DNA from: Desulfogranum mediterraneum DSM 13871
Lineage (GTDB): Bacteria > Desulfobacterota > Desulfobulbia > Desulfobulbales > Desulfobulbaceae
Length of the DNA: 64,000 nucleotides
Direction: 5' to 3'
NCBI RefSeq assembly: GCF_000429965.1
Contig: NZ_KE387004.1
Coordinates: 348,657 to 412,656, forward strand
Position 1 is the stretch's first letter, and each line of letters opens with the position of its first letter. The notes under the pieces are model-generated. The model saw only the letters and a list, made by a program, of their open reading frames with translations. It ran no database searches and had not been told where the DNA came from. The position numbers were made by a program, and so were the translations under genes. Below are positions 18,679 through 28,326 of this stretch, piece by piece.

Positions 18679-19407
18679 ATGGAGCATGCAATAGTCCGAA
18701 CCACGGATGTGACCAAAAACTTCCAACTGGGCCAACACCAGCTGGAAGTACTCAAGGGCATCAGCCTGACCATTGCCCCGGGCCGCTATATCTCGATCAT
18801 GGGCCCCTCGGGTTCCGGCAAGTCCACCCTGTTCAACATGATCGGCGGTCTGGATAAACCCAGCTCCGGCAAGGTCTTCATCGACGAGGTGGATATCGCC
18901 CAGCTGGATGCCTACGAGCTGGCCTGGTTACGCTGCCGCAAGATCGGCTATATCTTTCAGACCTTCAACCTCATTCCGGTTATGACGGCCCTGGAAAACG
19001 TCACCCTGCCCATGACCTTTGCCGGCACCTCCGGTGACGAGGCCATGGAACGGGGCATGGAACTGCTCAGCCAGGTGGGCCTGGCCAGCCGCTACGGCCA
19101 CAAGCCCTCGGAACTCTCCGGCGGACAGCAGCAGCGGGTGGCCGTGGCCCGGGCCCTGGCCAACAATCCGGCCATCATCCTGGCCGATGAACCCACCGGC
19201 AACCTGGATCTGACCACCGGCGAAGAGATCATCACCCTGCTCAAGGAGATGAGCGTGGAGCGGGGGGTGACGATCATCTCCGCCACCCACGACTTCAAGA
19301 TGTTGAATGTCTCCGACGAGGTCATCTGGATCCGCGACGGCAGAATCGATAAGATCGAGAAGCGGGAAGAGTTGAACATCTCAGTAGGGACCATCCATGA
19401 ACGCTGA
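18679..19407 (+). CDS. ABC transporter ATPase (MacB/LolD type)
   Basis: A protein of 242 residues. Walker A is GPSGSGKS, the Q-loop is FQTFNLIPV, the signature is LSGGQQQRVAVARA, Walker B is IILADEPTGNLD and the switch is SATHD. It is the standard partner of FtsX-like permeases. Such ATPases drive mechanotransmission or lipoprotein release rather than classical transport. It overlaps the next gene by 11 bp, so the ATPase probably serves both the small permease and the giant fusion. Confidence 0.92.
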   Translation: MEHAIVRTTDVTKNFQLGQHQLEVLKGISLTIAPGRYISIMGPSGSGKSTLFNMIGGLDKPSSGKVFIDEVDIAQLDAYELAWLRCRKIGYIFQTFNLIPVMTALENVTLPMTFAGTSGDEAMERGMELLSQVGLASRYGHKPSELSGGQQQRVAVARALANNPAIILADEPTGNLDLTTGEEIITLLKEMSVERGVTIISATHDFKMLNVSDEVIWIRDGRIDKIEKREELNISVGTIHER

Positions 19408-22400
19408 GCACTGCCCCCTCCACCTCCCGGACGGGCAGCCGGGCCGGAGCTTCCCCTTACAGCTGGTTTGGCTGGCTCGGCTGCCCCTGATCCTGCTCTG
19501 GGTGATCCTGCTGAGCGTTCTCCGCGCGCCTGCCCCGGCTCAGGCTGCAGAGTCCATCGCAGCCACAGGGGAAAACGATCTCGGCCAGGAGCTCCGCCGA
19601 ACCGTGGCGCAGCTCGCTGCAGCTCCGGAACGAACCACCGGCAGCCCGGGCAGCCTGGCTGCCGCCCAATACATCCAGGCCCGCTTAGAGGCGGCCGGTC
19701 CGGCTGAACTGGGTGTTATTGACTTTGGTCTGCCCATCCGTAAGCATCGGGGTTCAAGCCTGCGCCGGGGCAGCCAGACCGTAGCGCTGAGCCCGCTGCT
19801 CTACAACGCCATCACCCCCCAGGACCTGCCCCCGGAGGGCTTGAGCGGCGACCTGATCTATGTGGGCCCGGGTGAGCTGAGCGACTTCAACGGCCTGGAG
19901 GTGAAAGGTGCCATCGTGATCATGGACTTCAACTCCGGTCGTAACTGGCTCAACGCCGCCTCCCTGGGGGCCTCGGCCCTGATCTACCTGGCCGAGGAGC
20001 CGCCCTTCAGGGCCAGGTTCCTGGAAAAAGAAGAACTCTCTCCGATCCAGTTTCCCTGTTTCTGGATGAGCACAGCCCAGCTCCGTGCATTTCTGAACCC
20101 AGCTACCGGGACCGCCCTGCCCCGGCTGACCCGGGAGGTCAGCCTGACCAGCTCCATCCGCTGGGAAAGAGGGGTCGGCCGCAACCTCTATGCCCTCTTT
20201 CCCGGCAGCGATCCCCGGCTCAAGGATCAGCTGCTGGTGGTGGAGGCCTTCTACGATGGTTCCTCCTTTATCCCGGGCAACAGCCCGGCAGCCGACCAGG
20301 CCCTCTCCATTGCCGGCCTGCTCGAGCTGGCAGACCGGCTCAGGCGTCATCCCCCGCAAAGACCCTTCCTGCTCATGGCCACCAGCGGCCACAGCCAGAG
20401 CCTGGCGGGCATGCGGGAGATGATCTGGACCGCCGGAGTGGCCTCCAAAGAGCTGCGCCGCCAGGCAAAGACCCTCAAGCGTGACGCCGGGAGCCGAAGC
20501 CGCTACCTGGAGGTGTTGGCACTCTTCCAGGCCAGAGAGCCGGAGCCGCCCGACGGCCTGCTCTTCCAGGAGGCGCTGGCAGAGGTGCTCAAGCTGGAGA
20601 TCGACCGCCTCTCCAGCCGACTGATGGAGCTGCGCCTCCGGGAGGGAGAGCAGAGTCCGGAAGAAGAGATCGCCGCCCTGGCCCAGCAGCGGTTGGAGTT
20701 GCGCCAACTCAGCTGGCGCACCGATTTTTCCGGACTCAAGGCGGCTGAACTGGAGCTGCTCCAGCCCCTGTGCCTGAGTGCCCAGGCACGCCATCGCCGG
20801 GTCTTGGCCGAGATCCGGGAACAGCAGGAGATGCTCAGAAAGAACCGGGCCCTGCGTTCCCTGCTGACAGATTACGAACCCAGGGCGCTGGTCTCCCTCC
20901 ACCTCTCCAGCCACGGCAACGGCCTGGGCGCCTTTGAACGCGGCTTCATGTATCCCCTCCGCGCCCGGATCAACCGCACCAGTGCCTTTCGGGAGATCGA
21001 CCGGGTCCTCCAGGAGGTTGCCGCAGCCGCCCCGCCCTCGGCGCCGGTCTTTATCTCCACCCTGCGCCCCAACCGGCTCCAACCCTGGCAGGACCTGCTC
21101 CCGGACAAGCCCCAGCTGGGCGGCGAGGTCAGTTGTCTGGCCGGCCTCCCCGGCCTTACCCTGGCCACCACCGGCGACCTGCGCAGCGCCTGGGGCACCC
21201 CGGCAGACACCGTAGAGCAGGTGGACTGGCCGAGAGCCGCAGCCCAGTGGCAGCTGGCCAGAGAGCTGATCCTGGGCCTGGATCAGGCCCAGGACCTGCC
21301 CCTGGGCTATATCCGTGACGGTTTTTCCACGGTCTCCGGCAAGGCCAGTCTCCTCCTCCATGGCGAGCTCTTTGCCGAACAACCGGCCCCCGGGACCATG
21401 CTGCTGGCCTTCCAGGGCCCCAGCCGCTACCATGCCCTCAGCGATCAACAGGGCCGCTTTATCCTCAAGGGCATGGCCGACAAGAAACATGTCCAGGATA
21501 AGGTGATCATCGAGGGCTATCGATTTTCCCGCCATGACGGCAGGGTACGTTGGGCCATCGACAAGAAGCTCACCGGCAAGTCCTCCTACCGGATCAAGAT
21601 GCAGCGCCGGGCCATGCGCACCGACCTGGTGATGTTTCCCTGTGAACAGCTCACCCTCTTCAACCTCCTGGAACCCCGCAGCCTGCGCTACATGACCAAG
21701 CTGCAGCTCATCGATGGCCGCCGGGAGGCGCCGCCGCTGCGCTACTGGTACAGCCGGATCGATACCCGCTCCTCCATCATCGCCTCCCTGTTTCTGGAGC
21801 CGGGAACCCGGCTTAAGCTGACCCTCTCCGACACCATCCTCAAGAAAAAGATGATCCTCACCCATGGGGATCCGACCACCCCCATGGGCAGCGGCTATGA
21901 CCTGGACACCAGCCCGGCCCTCCACAACACCGCCTACCTGACCGCCAGGGACCTGTGGAGCCTGCTGGGCCCACGGATCGAAAACCTGGAGCAGCACGGC
22001 ATTCACAACCAGCGCATCACCACCCTCCAGGAACAGGGACTGGCAGCGCTGGCCCAGGCCGAGCAGGCCCTGAGCAAACGCAGCTACGCCACCTTCTACG
22101 AGGCTGCCAACACCTCCTGGGCCCTGGCCGACCGGGTCTATGACGATGTGGAGACCACCCAGAAGGACGTCCTCTTCGGAGTGCTGTTCTACATCGCCCT
22201 GTTCGTACCCTTTGCCTTCTGCCTGGAGCGGCTGCTCTTTGGCTATGTCTCCATCTATAAACGCATCCTGGCCTTCTGCCTGATCCTGCTGCTGCTGATC
22301 GCCGTCATTGCCCGGGTCCACCCGGCCTTTGCCCTGGCCTACAGTCCCACGGTGGTGATCCTGGCCTTCTTTATCATCGGCCTCTCCCTGCTGGTCACCA

Positions 22401-24286
22401 TGATCATCTTTTTCCGCTTTGAGAGCGAGATGACCCTGCTCCAACGGAGGGCCTCCCATAAACGGCCGGCAGAGATCTCCACCTGGAAGGCCTTTGTGGC
22501 CGCCTTTTACCTGGGGGTCTCCAACCTCCGCCGCCGCAGGCTCCGCACGGCCCTGACCTGCCTGACCCTGATCATCCTCACCTTTACCATCATGAGCTTT
22601 ACCACGGTGAGCACCATCCGCAGTCAGCATAAGCTCAGCTTCGACCCCCAGGGCTCCTACCAGGGCATCCTCTTAAAAAACATCGGCTGGCAGAGCCTTC
22701 CCAGGGAGAGCCTCTCCATCTTCCGGGCCCTCTTTGAGGGGACCCCGCTGGTTGGGCCCCGGGTCTGGCTGGCCGCCGATGAACCCAGCCGGGCGGCCCG
22801 CATTCAGGTGGAGGTGCAGGAGCAGCCCTTCCTGATCCAGGGGCTGATGGGGCTCAGTCCCCGGGAGCCGCTCCTCAGCAGCCTGGACACCATCCTGCTC
22901 AAGGGACGCTGGTTCACGGAAGAGGAGAGCAACGGGGTCCTGATCCCCGCTGCCCTGGCGGCCCGGCTGAACATTGATCCGGACCAGGCAGACCAGCCGC
23001 CCCTCAAGCTCTGGGGTATCCCCCTCAAGGTCACCGGGATCTACTCGGAAAAGCTGCTGGCCCAACGTCCGGATCTTGACGGCGAACGGCTCACTCCGGC
23101 CATCTTTCCCGCCCAGGGCATGCGGGAGATGAGCGAGGTGGAGAAGGAGGCCCTTGAATCGGGTGAAGACCTCCACAACGTCCAGGGCCGGTACCGCCAT
23201 ATCGGTACCGACCAGATCCTGATCCTGCCGGCCTCGACCCTGCTCACCCTGGGCGGGGAGTTGAAGAGTGTGGCCCTCCGCACCCGGGAGCCCGTCAGCA
23301 ACCAGATCCTGACCACCCTGACCGATCGCTTCAACCTGACCCTGTTCAGCAGCGAGCCTGACGGGGTCTTTGTCTATAATGCCAGTGACTCCATGAGCTA
23401 CTCCGGGATGCCCAACATCCTGATCCCCCTGATCATCTCCGTTTTGATCGTCCTCAACACCATGATCAGTTCGGTCTACGAGCGCAAACGCGAGATCGCG
23501 GTCTACACCTCGGTGGGCTTGGCTCCCAGCCATGTCGCCTTCCTCTTCATTGCCGAGGCCATGGCCTTTGCCGTCATCTCCGTGGTCCTGGGCTACCTCC
23601 TGGCCCAGATCAGTGCCGGCTTCCTGGCCGACACCCCCCTCTGGGAGGGGATTACGGTCAACTACTCCTCCACCGCCGGGGTGGCGGCCATGATCCTGGT
23701 GATGGGGGTGGTGCTGCTCTCCGTGATCTATCCCTCCAGGGTGGCGGCCGAGATCGCCATCCCGGATGTCAACAAGAGCTGGGAGATGCCCACGGCCCAG
23801 GGCGATACCCTCGGTGTGACCCTGCCCTTTTTGATGCGCTACAGCGAGCACCCTTCCATCTGCGGCTTTCTCTACAGCTACTTCCAGGCCCACCAGGATG
23901 TCTCCCACGGGATCTTCTCCACCGGCCCCATCGAGGTGGTCGACGCCACCGACATGCAGGCGCACAACAGCCGCCAGCTGCCCATGGCCGACGGCTGTCT
24001 CCATCTCCGGGCCAAGGTCTGGCTGGCGCCCTTTGACTTCGGGATCATGCAGTGGGTGGACCTCCAATTCTGCCAGGCCGCCGAAGGCAAGGACTTCCTG
24101 GAGATCAGCGTGACCATGAGCAGGAAGTCCGGAGAATTCACGGTCTGGCGACGGGTCAACACCGCCTTTGTCCACACCCTGCGCAAGCAACTGCTGGTCT
24201 GGCGTTCCCTGGAACCCGAGGGGCATCGCCACTACGCCGGGCTCCTGCCCAGCAACCAATCCCAGGCCGAGGAGAAGCGTTCATGA
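19397..24286 (+). CDS. peptidase M28-like / FtsX permease fusion protein
   Basis: A protein of 1629 residues. A signal-anchor near residues 20-48 is followed by a PA-like insert (about 130-250) and an M28 aminopeptidase-like fold (about 55-560). The metal positions look lost: the usual H-Y-D is AFYDGSS (near 284), the GADDN position is AADQA (near 299), and the GEE position is TSGHSQS (near 329). A carboxypeptidase-regulatory-like beta domain and a helical stretch follow. Three membrane segments lie at about 920-1015, FtsX segment 1 at about 1048-1072, a MacB-like periplasmic domain to about 1335, three more segments to about 1450, then a soluble tail of about 180 residues. It probably works with the adjacent ATPase. 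The peptidase half is likely a binding module. Unusual in size and architecture. Confidence 0.75.
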   Translation: MNAEHCPLHLPDGQPGRSFPLQLVWLARLPLILLWVILLSVLRAPAPAQAAESIAATGENDLGQELRRTVAQLAAAPERTTGSPGSLAAAQYIQARLEAAGPAELGVIDFGLPIRKHRGSSLRRGSQTVALSPLLYNAITPQDLPPEGLSGDLIYVGPGELSDFNGLEVKGAIVIMDFNSGRNWLNAASLGASALIYLAEEPPFRARFLEKEELSPIQFPCFWMSTAQLRAFLNPATGTALPRLTREVSLTSSIRWERGVGRNLYALFPGSDPRLKDQLLVVEAFYDGSSFIPGNSPAADQALSIAGLLELADRLRRHPPQRPFLLMATSGHSQSLAGMREMIWTAGVASKELRRQAKTLKRDAGSRSRYLEVLALFQAREPEPPDGLLFQEALAEVLKLEIDRLSSRLMELRLREGEQSPEEEIAALAQQRLELRQLSWRTDFSGLKAAELELLQPLCLSAQARHRRVLAEIREQQEMLRKNRALRSLLTDYEPRALVSLHLSSHGNGLGAFERGFMYPLRARINRTSAFREIDRVLQEVAAAAPPSAPVFISTLRPNRLQPWQDLLPDKPQLGGEVSCLAGLPGLTLATTGDLRSAWGTPADTVEQVDWPRAAAQWQLARELILGLDQAQDLPLGYIRDGFSTVSGKASLLLHGELFAEQPAPGTMLLAFQGPSRYHALSDQQGRFILKGMADKKHVQDKVIIEGYRFSRHDGRVRWAIDKKLTGKSSYRIKMQRRAMRTDLVMFPCEQLTLFNLLEPRSLRYMTKLQLIDGRREAPPLRYWYSRIDTRSSIIASLFLEPGTRLKLTLSDTILKKKMILTHGDPTTPMGSGYDLDTSPALHNTAYLTARDLWSLLGPRIENLEQHGIHNQRITTLQEQGLAALAQAEQALSKRSYATFYEAANTSWALADRVYDDVETTQKDVLFGVLFYIALFVPFAFCLERLLFGYVSIYKRILAFCLILLLLIAVIARVHPAFALAYSPTVVILAFFIIGLSLLVTMIIFFRFESEMTLLQRRASHKRPAEISTWKAFVAAFYLGVSNLRRRRLRTALTCLTLIILTFTIMSFTTVSTIRSQHKLSFDPQGSYQGILLKNIGWQSLPRESLSIFRALFEGTPLVGPRVWLAADEPSRAARIQVEVQEQPFLIQGLMGLSPREPLLSSLDTILLKGRWFTEEESNGVLIPAALAARLNIDPDQADQPPLKLWGIPLKVTGIYSEKLLAQRPDLDGERLTPAIFPAQGMREMSEVEKEALESGEDLHNVQGRYRHIGTDQILILPASTLLTLGGELKSVALRTREPVSNQILTTLTDRFNLTLFSSEPDGVFVYNASDSMSYSGMPNILIPLIISVLIVLNTMISSVYERKREIAVYTSVGLAPSHVAFLFIAEAMAFAVISVVLGYLLAQISAGFLADTPLWEGITVNYSSTAGVAAMILVMGVVLLSVIYPSRVAAEIAIPDVNKSWEMPTAQGDTLGVTLPFLMRYSEHPSICGFLYSYFQAHQDVSHGIFSTGPIEVVDATDMQAHNSRQLPMADGCLHLRAKVWLAPFDFGIMQWVDLQFCQAAEGKDFLEISVTMSRKSGEFTVWRRVNTAFVHTLRKQLLVWRSLEPEGHRHYAGLLPSNQSQAEEKRS

Positions 24287-26271
24287 GCAGCCAAGCAAGC
24301 CAGCCACGTCCCATCAGGCCCAGGGCCATCATCATCGGCACCCTCCTGGCTGCCCTGATCTGCGGGCTGACCCCGATCAATAACATCTACAACCAGGCCA
24401 CCCCCCTGGGCGGCGGCCACTTCCCCCTGGCCCCCTTCTACTTCCTGCTGCTCACCACCCTGCTGGCCGGCCTGCTCTCAAGGATGATGCCCAGGGCCCG
24501 GCTGATCACCGGCCAGGAGCTCCTGGTGATCTGGATGCAGATGGTGATCGCCTCGGGCATCGCCTATACCGGCCTGACCAGGACCTTCTTCATCAATCTG
24601 ACCGTGCCCTTCCAGTTTGCCACGGCCGAAAACAACTGGCAGTCCATCCTCCAGCCGCTGCTGCCCAAACTGCTCTACCCCGAGGAGGGGGCGGTGGCCA
24701 CCCTCTACAACGGCCTGGTGGACGGCCGCCGGATGGACTGGCTGGAGGTCCTGGCCAACATCCCCTGGCACTACTGGAGCCGGCCCCTCTTGGCCTGGTC
24801 GATCTTTATCTTCCTCTGCTACACCGTGATGGTGGCCCTGATCAACCTGCTCTCCCGGCAGTGGATCCACAACGAACGGATGAACTTTCCCCTGCTGCGG
24901 GTGCCCATGTTGATGAGCGAGAGCTATGACCAGCAGGGACTGGCGGGCTTCCTGTTCCATCCCTACCTGCTCTGGGGCCTCTCCCTGCCGGTGCTGCTCC
25001 ACCTCTTCAACGGCCTCAACTACTACTTTCCCTCGGTGCCGGCCCTGCCCACCCTGGTCCTGGCCGGGCCCTACTTTCCCAAGGTGGGGTTGCTCTCCGG
25101 CTTCATCAAGCTCAAGCTCTACCTCTACCCGGTCTTCATCGGCTTTGCCTTTCTCACCGCCCGCCAGATCTCGCTCTCCTGCTGGTTCTTCTTTCTCCTG
25201 GGCAGCCTGCTTGTCGGGCTGCTGACCGTGATGGGCTACAACATCCCGGCCTCTGCCCTGGGAGTGACCTTTGGCCCCACCCTGGCCCGCCCCGAAGAGA
25301 TCCAGATGATCGGGGCCTACGGGGTCTTTGCCCTCTTTCTGCTCTGGCTCTCCAGACAGCAGCTGGCCTATGTGCTCAGGCAGGCGGTGAGCCCGGGACC
25401 GGTGGCGGTCAACACCGAATGGTTCTCGGTGCGGCTCTCCTTCTGGATCGCGCTGGCCGGGATGGCGGCCATCGTCGCCTGGAGTGTGTTCTTCGGGATG
25501 CGGCCCCTGAGCGCCCTGCTGCTGGTGCTGGCCTTCTTCATGATCACCCTGGTGGCCTCGCGAATCATCTGCCAGGGCGGCCTGGGTTACTTCACCCTGA
25601 CCGCCGCCCCCATCGACGGCCTGCTGGTCCTCTTTGGCCCGGCCCTGTTTTCCAAGGCAGGGCTGTTGATCGCAGCCGTGGCCCAGAAGGTCCTGTTTGT
25701 CGATCTGCGGGAATCACTGACCCCCTCCCTGCTCCATGCCCGTGAGGTCCACCATCGCCTGGGTAACCGCCGCCTGCTGCTTCTAGGCATCGGCCTGACC
25801 CTGGTCACGGCGGTGGCGGTCTCCTTTACGGCCATGCTGGCCCTCTGCTACAAGTACGGCATCCGGGAGCTCCAGCTGGAGTGGGCCACCCGCACCTCCC
25901 TGGGGGTCTATGAAAACATCGTCCGCTTCAACGACTCCGGGGTCGAGGCCAGTCGCTGGCTCAAGATCTTCACCCTGGTGGGGGCGGTGGTGATGCTGCT
26001 CCTGGTCAGCTGCTACCACCGCTTCTACTGGTGGCCCATCCACCCCATCGGCTACCTCACCGCCTACTCCTCGGCCATGCGGATCCTCTGGTTCTCCTTC
26101 TTCCTGGGCTGGCTCTGCAATGCCCTCTGCATGCGCTACGGCGGGGTGAAGCTCTTCAAGAAGCTGCGCTTCTTCTTCATCGGCCTGATCATCGGCGACC
26201 TGCTCATGGGAGGAAGCTGGGCCATTGTCGGCCTGTTCGCCGATGGCTCCTACCAGGTCCTGCCGGACTAG
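24283..26271 (+). CDS. large polytopic membrane protein (DUF6785/DUF6784-like)
   Basis: About 662 residues from ATG 24283, which overlaps the previous stop as ATGA and has GAGGAG upstream. At least twelve hydrophobic segments are visible. Recognisable blocks are ICGLTPINNIYNQATPLGGG near the N terminus, HNERMNFPLLRVPM in the middle and WPIHPIGYLTAYSSAMRILW near the C terminus, which I associate with uncharacterised OPT-like membrane families. No enzymatic motif is seen. Tight coupling to the fusion gene suggests a shared process. Substrate unknown. Confidence 0.7.
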   Translation: MSSQASQPRPIRPRAIIIGTLLAALICGLTPINNIYNQATPLGGGHFPLAPFYFLLLTTLLAGLLSRMMPRARLITGQELLVIWMQMVIASGIAYTGLTRTFFINLTVPFQFATAENNWQSILQPLLPKLLYPEEGAVATLYNGLVDGRRMDWLEVLANIPWHYWSRPLLAWSIFIFLCYTVMVALINLLSRQWIHNERMNFPLLRVPMLMSESYDQQGLAGFLFHPYLLWGLSLPVLLHLFNGLNYYFPSVPALPTLVLAGPYFPKVGLLSGFIKLKLYLYPVFIGFAFLTARQISLSCWFFFLLGSLLVGLLTVMGYNIPASALGVTFGPTLARPEEIQMIGAYGVFALFLLWLSRQQLAYVLRQAVSPGPVAVNTEWFSVRLSFWIALAGMAAIVAWSVFFGMRPLSALLLVLAFFMITLVASRIICQGGLGYFTLTAAPIDGLLVLFGPALFSKAGLLIAAVAQKVLFVDLRESLTPSLLHAREVHHRLGNRRLLLLGIGLTLVTAVAVSFTAMLALCYKYGIRELQLEWATRTSLGVYENIVRFNDSGVEASRWLKIFTLVGAVVMLLLVSCYHRFYWWPIHPIGYLTAYSSAMRILWFSFFLGWLCNALCMRYGGVKLFKKLRFFFIGLIIGDLLMGGSWAIVGLFADGSYQVLPD

Positions 26272-26314
26272 AGAGCGCCACTCCACCAACCTGTGCAAGG
26301 GATAGAACGACCTG

Positions 26315-28273
26315 ATGTATGATGATAAGGAATTACAAGAATATCGGGACCTGCTGAAGACCCCGGAGCACTTTGAAGAGGGCTTTGACTGGAAGACCGT
26401 GGTGGGTGCGGTCTTTATCGGCTTCCTGATGATGCCCGGCTCCATGTATCTCCAGCTGGTGATCGGCGCAGGCATCGGTCCGGCCGCCCGCTGGGTGACG
26501 ATCATCCTCTTTGCCGAGATCGCCAGGCGCGCCCACACCAGCCTGCGCCAGCAGGAGATCTTCATCCTCTACTACATGGCCGGTGCCGCCCTGGCCTCCC
26601 CCTTCCAGGGGCTGTTGTGGAGCCAGTACCTGGTCCAGTCCGATGCGGCCAAGATGCTGGGGGTGGCCGAATTCATCCCGAGCTGGATCGCCCCGGGTGC
26701 CGACTCGGAATCCATGCTCCAGCGCAGCTTTCTCCACCGGGACTGGCTGATTCCCATCCTGCTGCTGGTGGGCTCCCAGATCATCCAGCGGATCGACCGT
26801 TTCGGCCTGGGCTATGCCCTCTACCGGATCACCTCGGATGTGGAGAAGCTGCCCTTTCCCATGGCCCCGGTGGGGGCCCTGGGGACCATGGCCCTGGCCG
26901 AGTCCTCGGAGGAGCAGCAGTCAGGCTGGAAGTGGCGGGTCTTCTCCATCGGGGCGGTGGTGGGGCTGGCCTTTGGCGGCATCTATGTGCTCCTGCCCGT
27001 GGTCTCGGGCCTGATCTTCACCGAACCCATCCGTTTGATCCCCATCCCCTGGATCGAGCTGACCCGGCACACCGAAGAGCTGCTCCCGGCCGTGGCCACC
27101 GGGGTCCAGCTGGATCTGGGCCTGGTCTTCATCGGTATGGTCCTGCCCTTCTGGGCGGTGATCGGCGGCCTGATCGGCCTGATCATCACCATCGTGCTCA
27201 ACCCCATCCTCTGGGACAAGGGCATCCTCCACCGCTGGCACCAGGGCATGGGCACAGTGGACACGGTCTTTGCCAACAACTTTGACTTTTACATGAGCTT
27301 CGGCATCGGCCTGGGGCTGGCCATCGGGGTGATCGGCATCTGGTCGGTGGTCCGCTCCTTCGGCAAGAGCGGCCCTGATCGGGGCAGCCTCAGAGACCTG
27401 TTCCACCCGCCTCAGGGGCGGGGGGACTTCAACTTCTGGATATCCATCGGCATCTACGTCTGCTCCACCCTCAGCTATGTGGGACTCTGCATCTGGCTGG
27501 TGCCCAACTTTCCCTGGATCTTTTTTCTTGGCTACGGCTTTCTCTATACCCCGATCATCTCCTATATCACCGCCCGAATGGAGGGGATCGCCGGTCAGTT
27601 TGTCAGCCTGCCCATGGTCCGGGAGGCGAGCTTCATTGCCGGGGCCAAGTACTTCGGCTACCAGGGGATCGAGATCTGGTATGCGCCCATCCCCATCCAT
27701 AACTACGGCGAGGCCACGGTGGGTTTTCGGGAGATCGAACTCACCGGTACCTCGCTCCGGGGGATCATCAAGGCCGAGCTGGTAGTCTTCCCGGTGGTGA
27801 TGGTGGCCAGCCTGCTCTTCTCCCAGTTCATCTGGCGGCTGGCCCCGATCCCCTCGGCAAGCTATCCCTATGCCCAGGAACTGTGGCACCTCCAGGCCCT
27901 CAACACCCTGTTGATGCAGACCTCCACCCTGGAGGGCAACTCCCTCTTCTTCCAGGCCCTCAATGCCGGCTACGTCTTCTCGGGCCTGGGCCTGGGGGTG
28001 GTGATGTATATGCTGCTCTCGCTGCTGGGACTGCCGGTGCTCTTGATCTATGGGGTGGTGCGGGGATTGGGGCAGTCAACGCCCCACGGGGTCATTCTGG
28101 AGGTGGCCGGCGCCATCTTGGGCAGATACTACTTCCACAAACGCTACGGTACGATGTGGCGGCAGTATGCGCCGGTACTGCTGGCAGGATTTTCCTGCGG
28201 CATGGGCTTGACCGGGATGTTTGCCATGGGCTTTGCCCTGATCCTCAAGTCCTTGAGTTACATGGCCTACTGA
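26315..28273 (+). CDS. OPT-like polytopic transporter
   Basis: A protein of 652 residues with about fourteen hydrophobic segments, paralogous in style to its upstream neighbour. Features include a charged cytosolic N terminus (about 30 residues), MMPGSMYLQLVIGAGIGPA, SQIIQRIDRFGLGYALYRI and YITARMEGIAGQFVSLPM. This suggests the oligopeptide transporter (OPT/YSL) superfamily, proton-coupled importers or exporters of peptides or metal chelates. It lies 43 bp after the previous gene on the same strand and ends the block. Substrate cannot be predicted; family assignment is from memory. Confidence 0.7.
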   Translation: MYDDKELQEYRDLLKTPEHFEEGFDWKTVVGAVFIGFLMMPGSMYLQLVIGAGIGPAARWVTIILFAEIARRAHTSLRQQEIFILYYMAGAALASPFQGLLWSQYLVQSDAAKMLGVAEFIPSWIAPGADSESMLQRSFLHRDWLIPILLLVGSQIIQRIDRFGLGYALYRITSDVEKLPFPMAPVGALGTMALAESSEEQQSGWKWRVFSIGAVVGLAFGGIYVLLPVVSGLIFTEPIRLIPIPWIELTRHTEELLPAVATGVQLDLGLVFIGMVLPFWAVIGGLIGLIITIVLNPILWDKGILHRWHQGMGTVDTVFANNFDFYMSFGIGLGLAIGVIGIWSVVRSFGKSGPDRGSLRDLFHPPQGRGDFNFWISIGIYVCSTLSYVGLCIWLVPNFPWIFFLGYGFLYTPIISYITARMEGIAGQFVSLPMVREASFIAGAKYFGYQGIEIWYAPIPIHNYGEATVGFREIELTGTSLRGIIKAELVVFPVVMVASLLFSQFIWRLAPIPSASYPYAQELWHLQALNTLLMQTSTLEGNSLFFQALNAGYVFSGLGLGVVMYMLLSLLGLPVLLIYGVVRGLGQSTPHGVILEVAGAILGRYYFHKRYGTMWRQYAPVLLAGFSCGMGLTGMFAMGFALILKSLSYMAY

Positions 28274-28326
28274 ACAGAGCCTGGGGAGCAAACCAAGACC
28301 AGGGGGTCCCCCCCCCCGGCATCCGG

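Noticed and set aside
19754..22630. Very long open frame on the minus strand opposite the fusion gene
   Set aside because: Its composition (Gly, Gln, His, Asp rich) is that of an antisense shadow in high-GC coding DNA, and it has no ribosome binding site or family signature.
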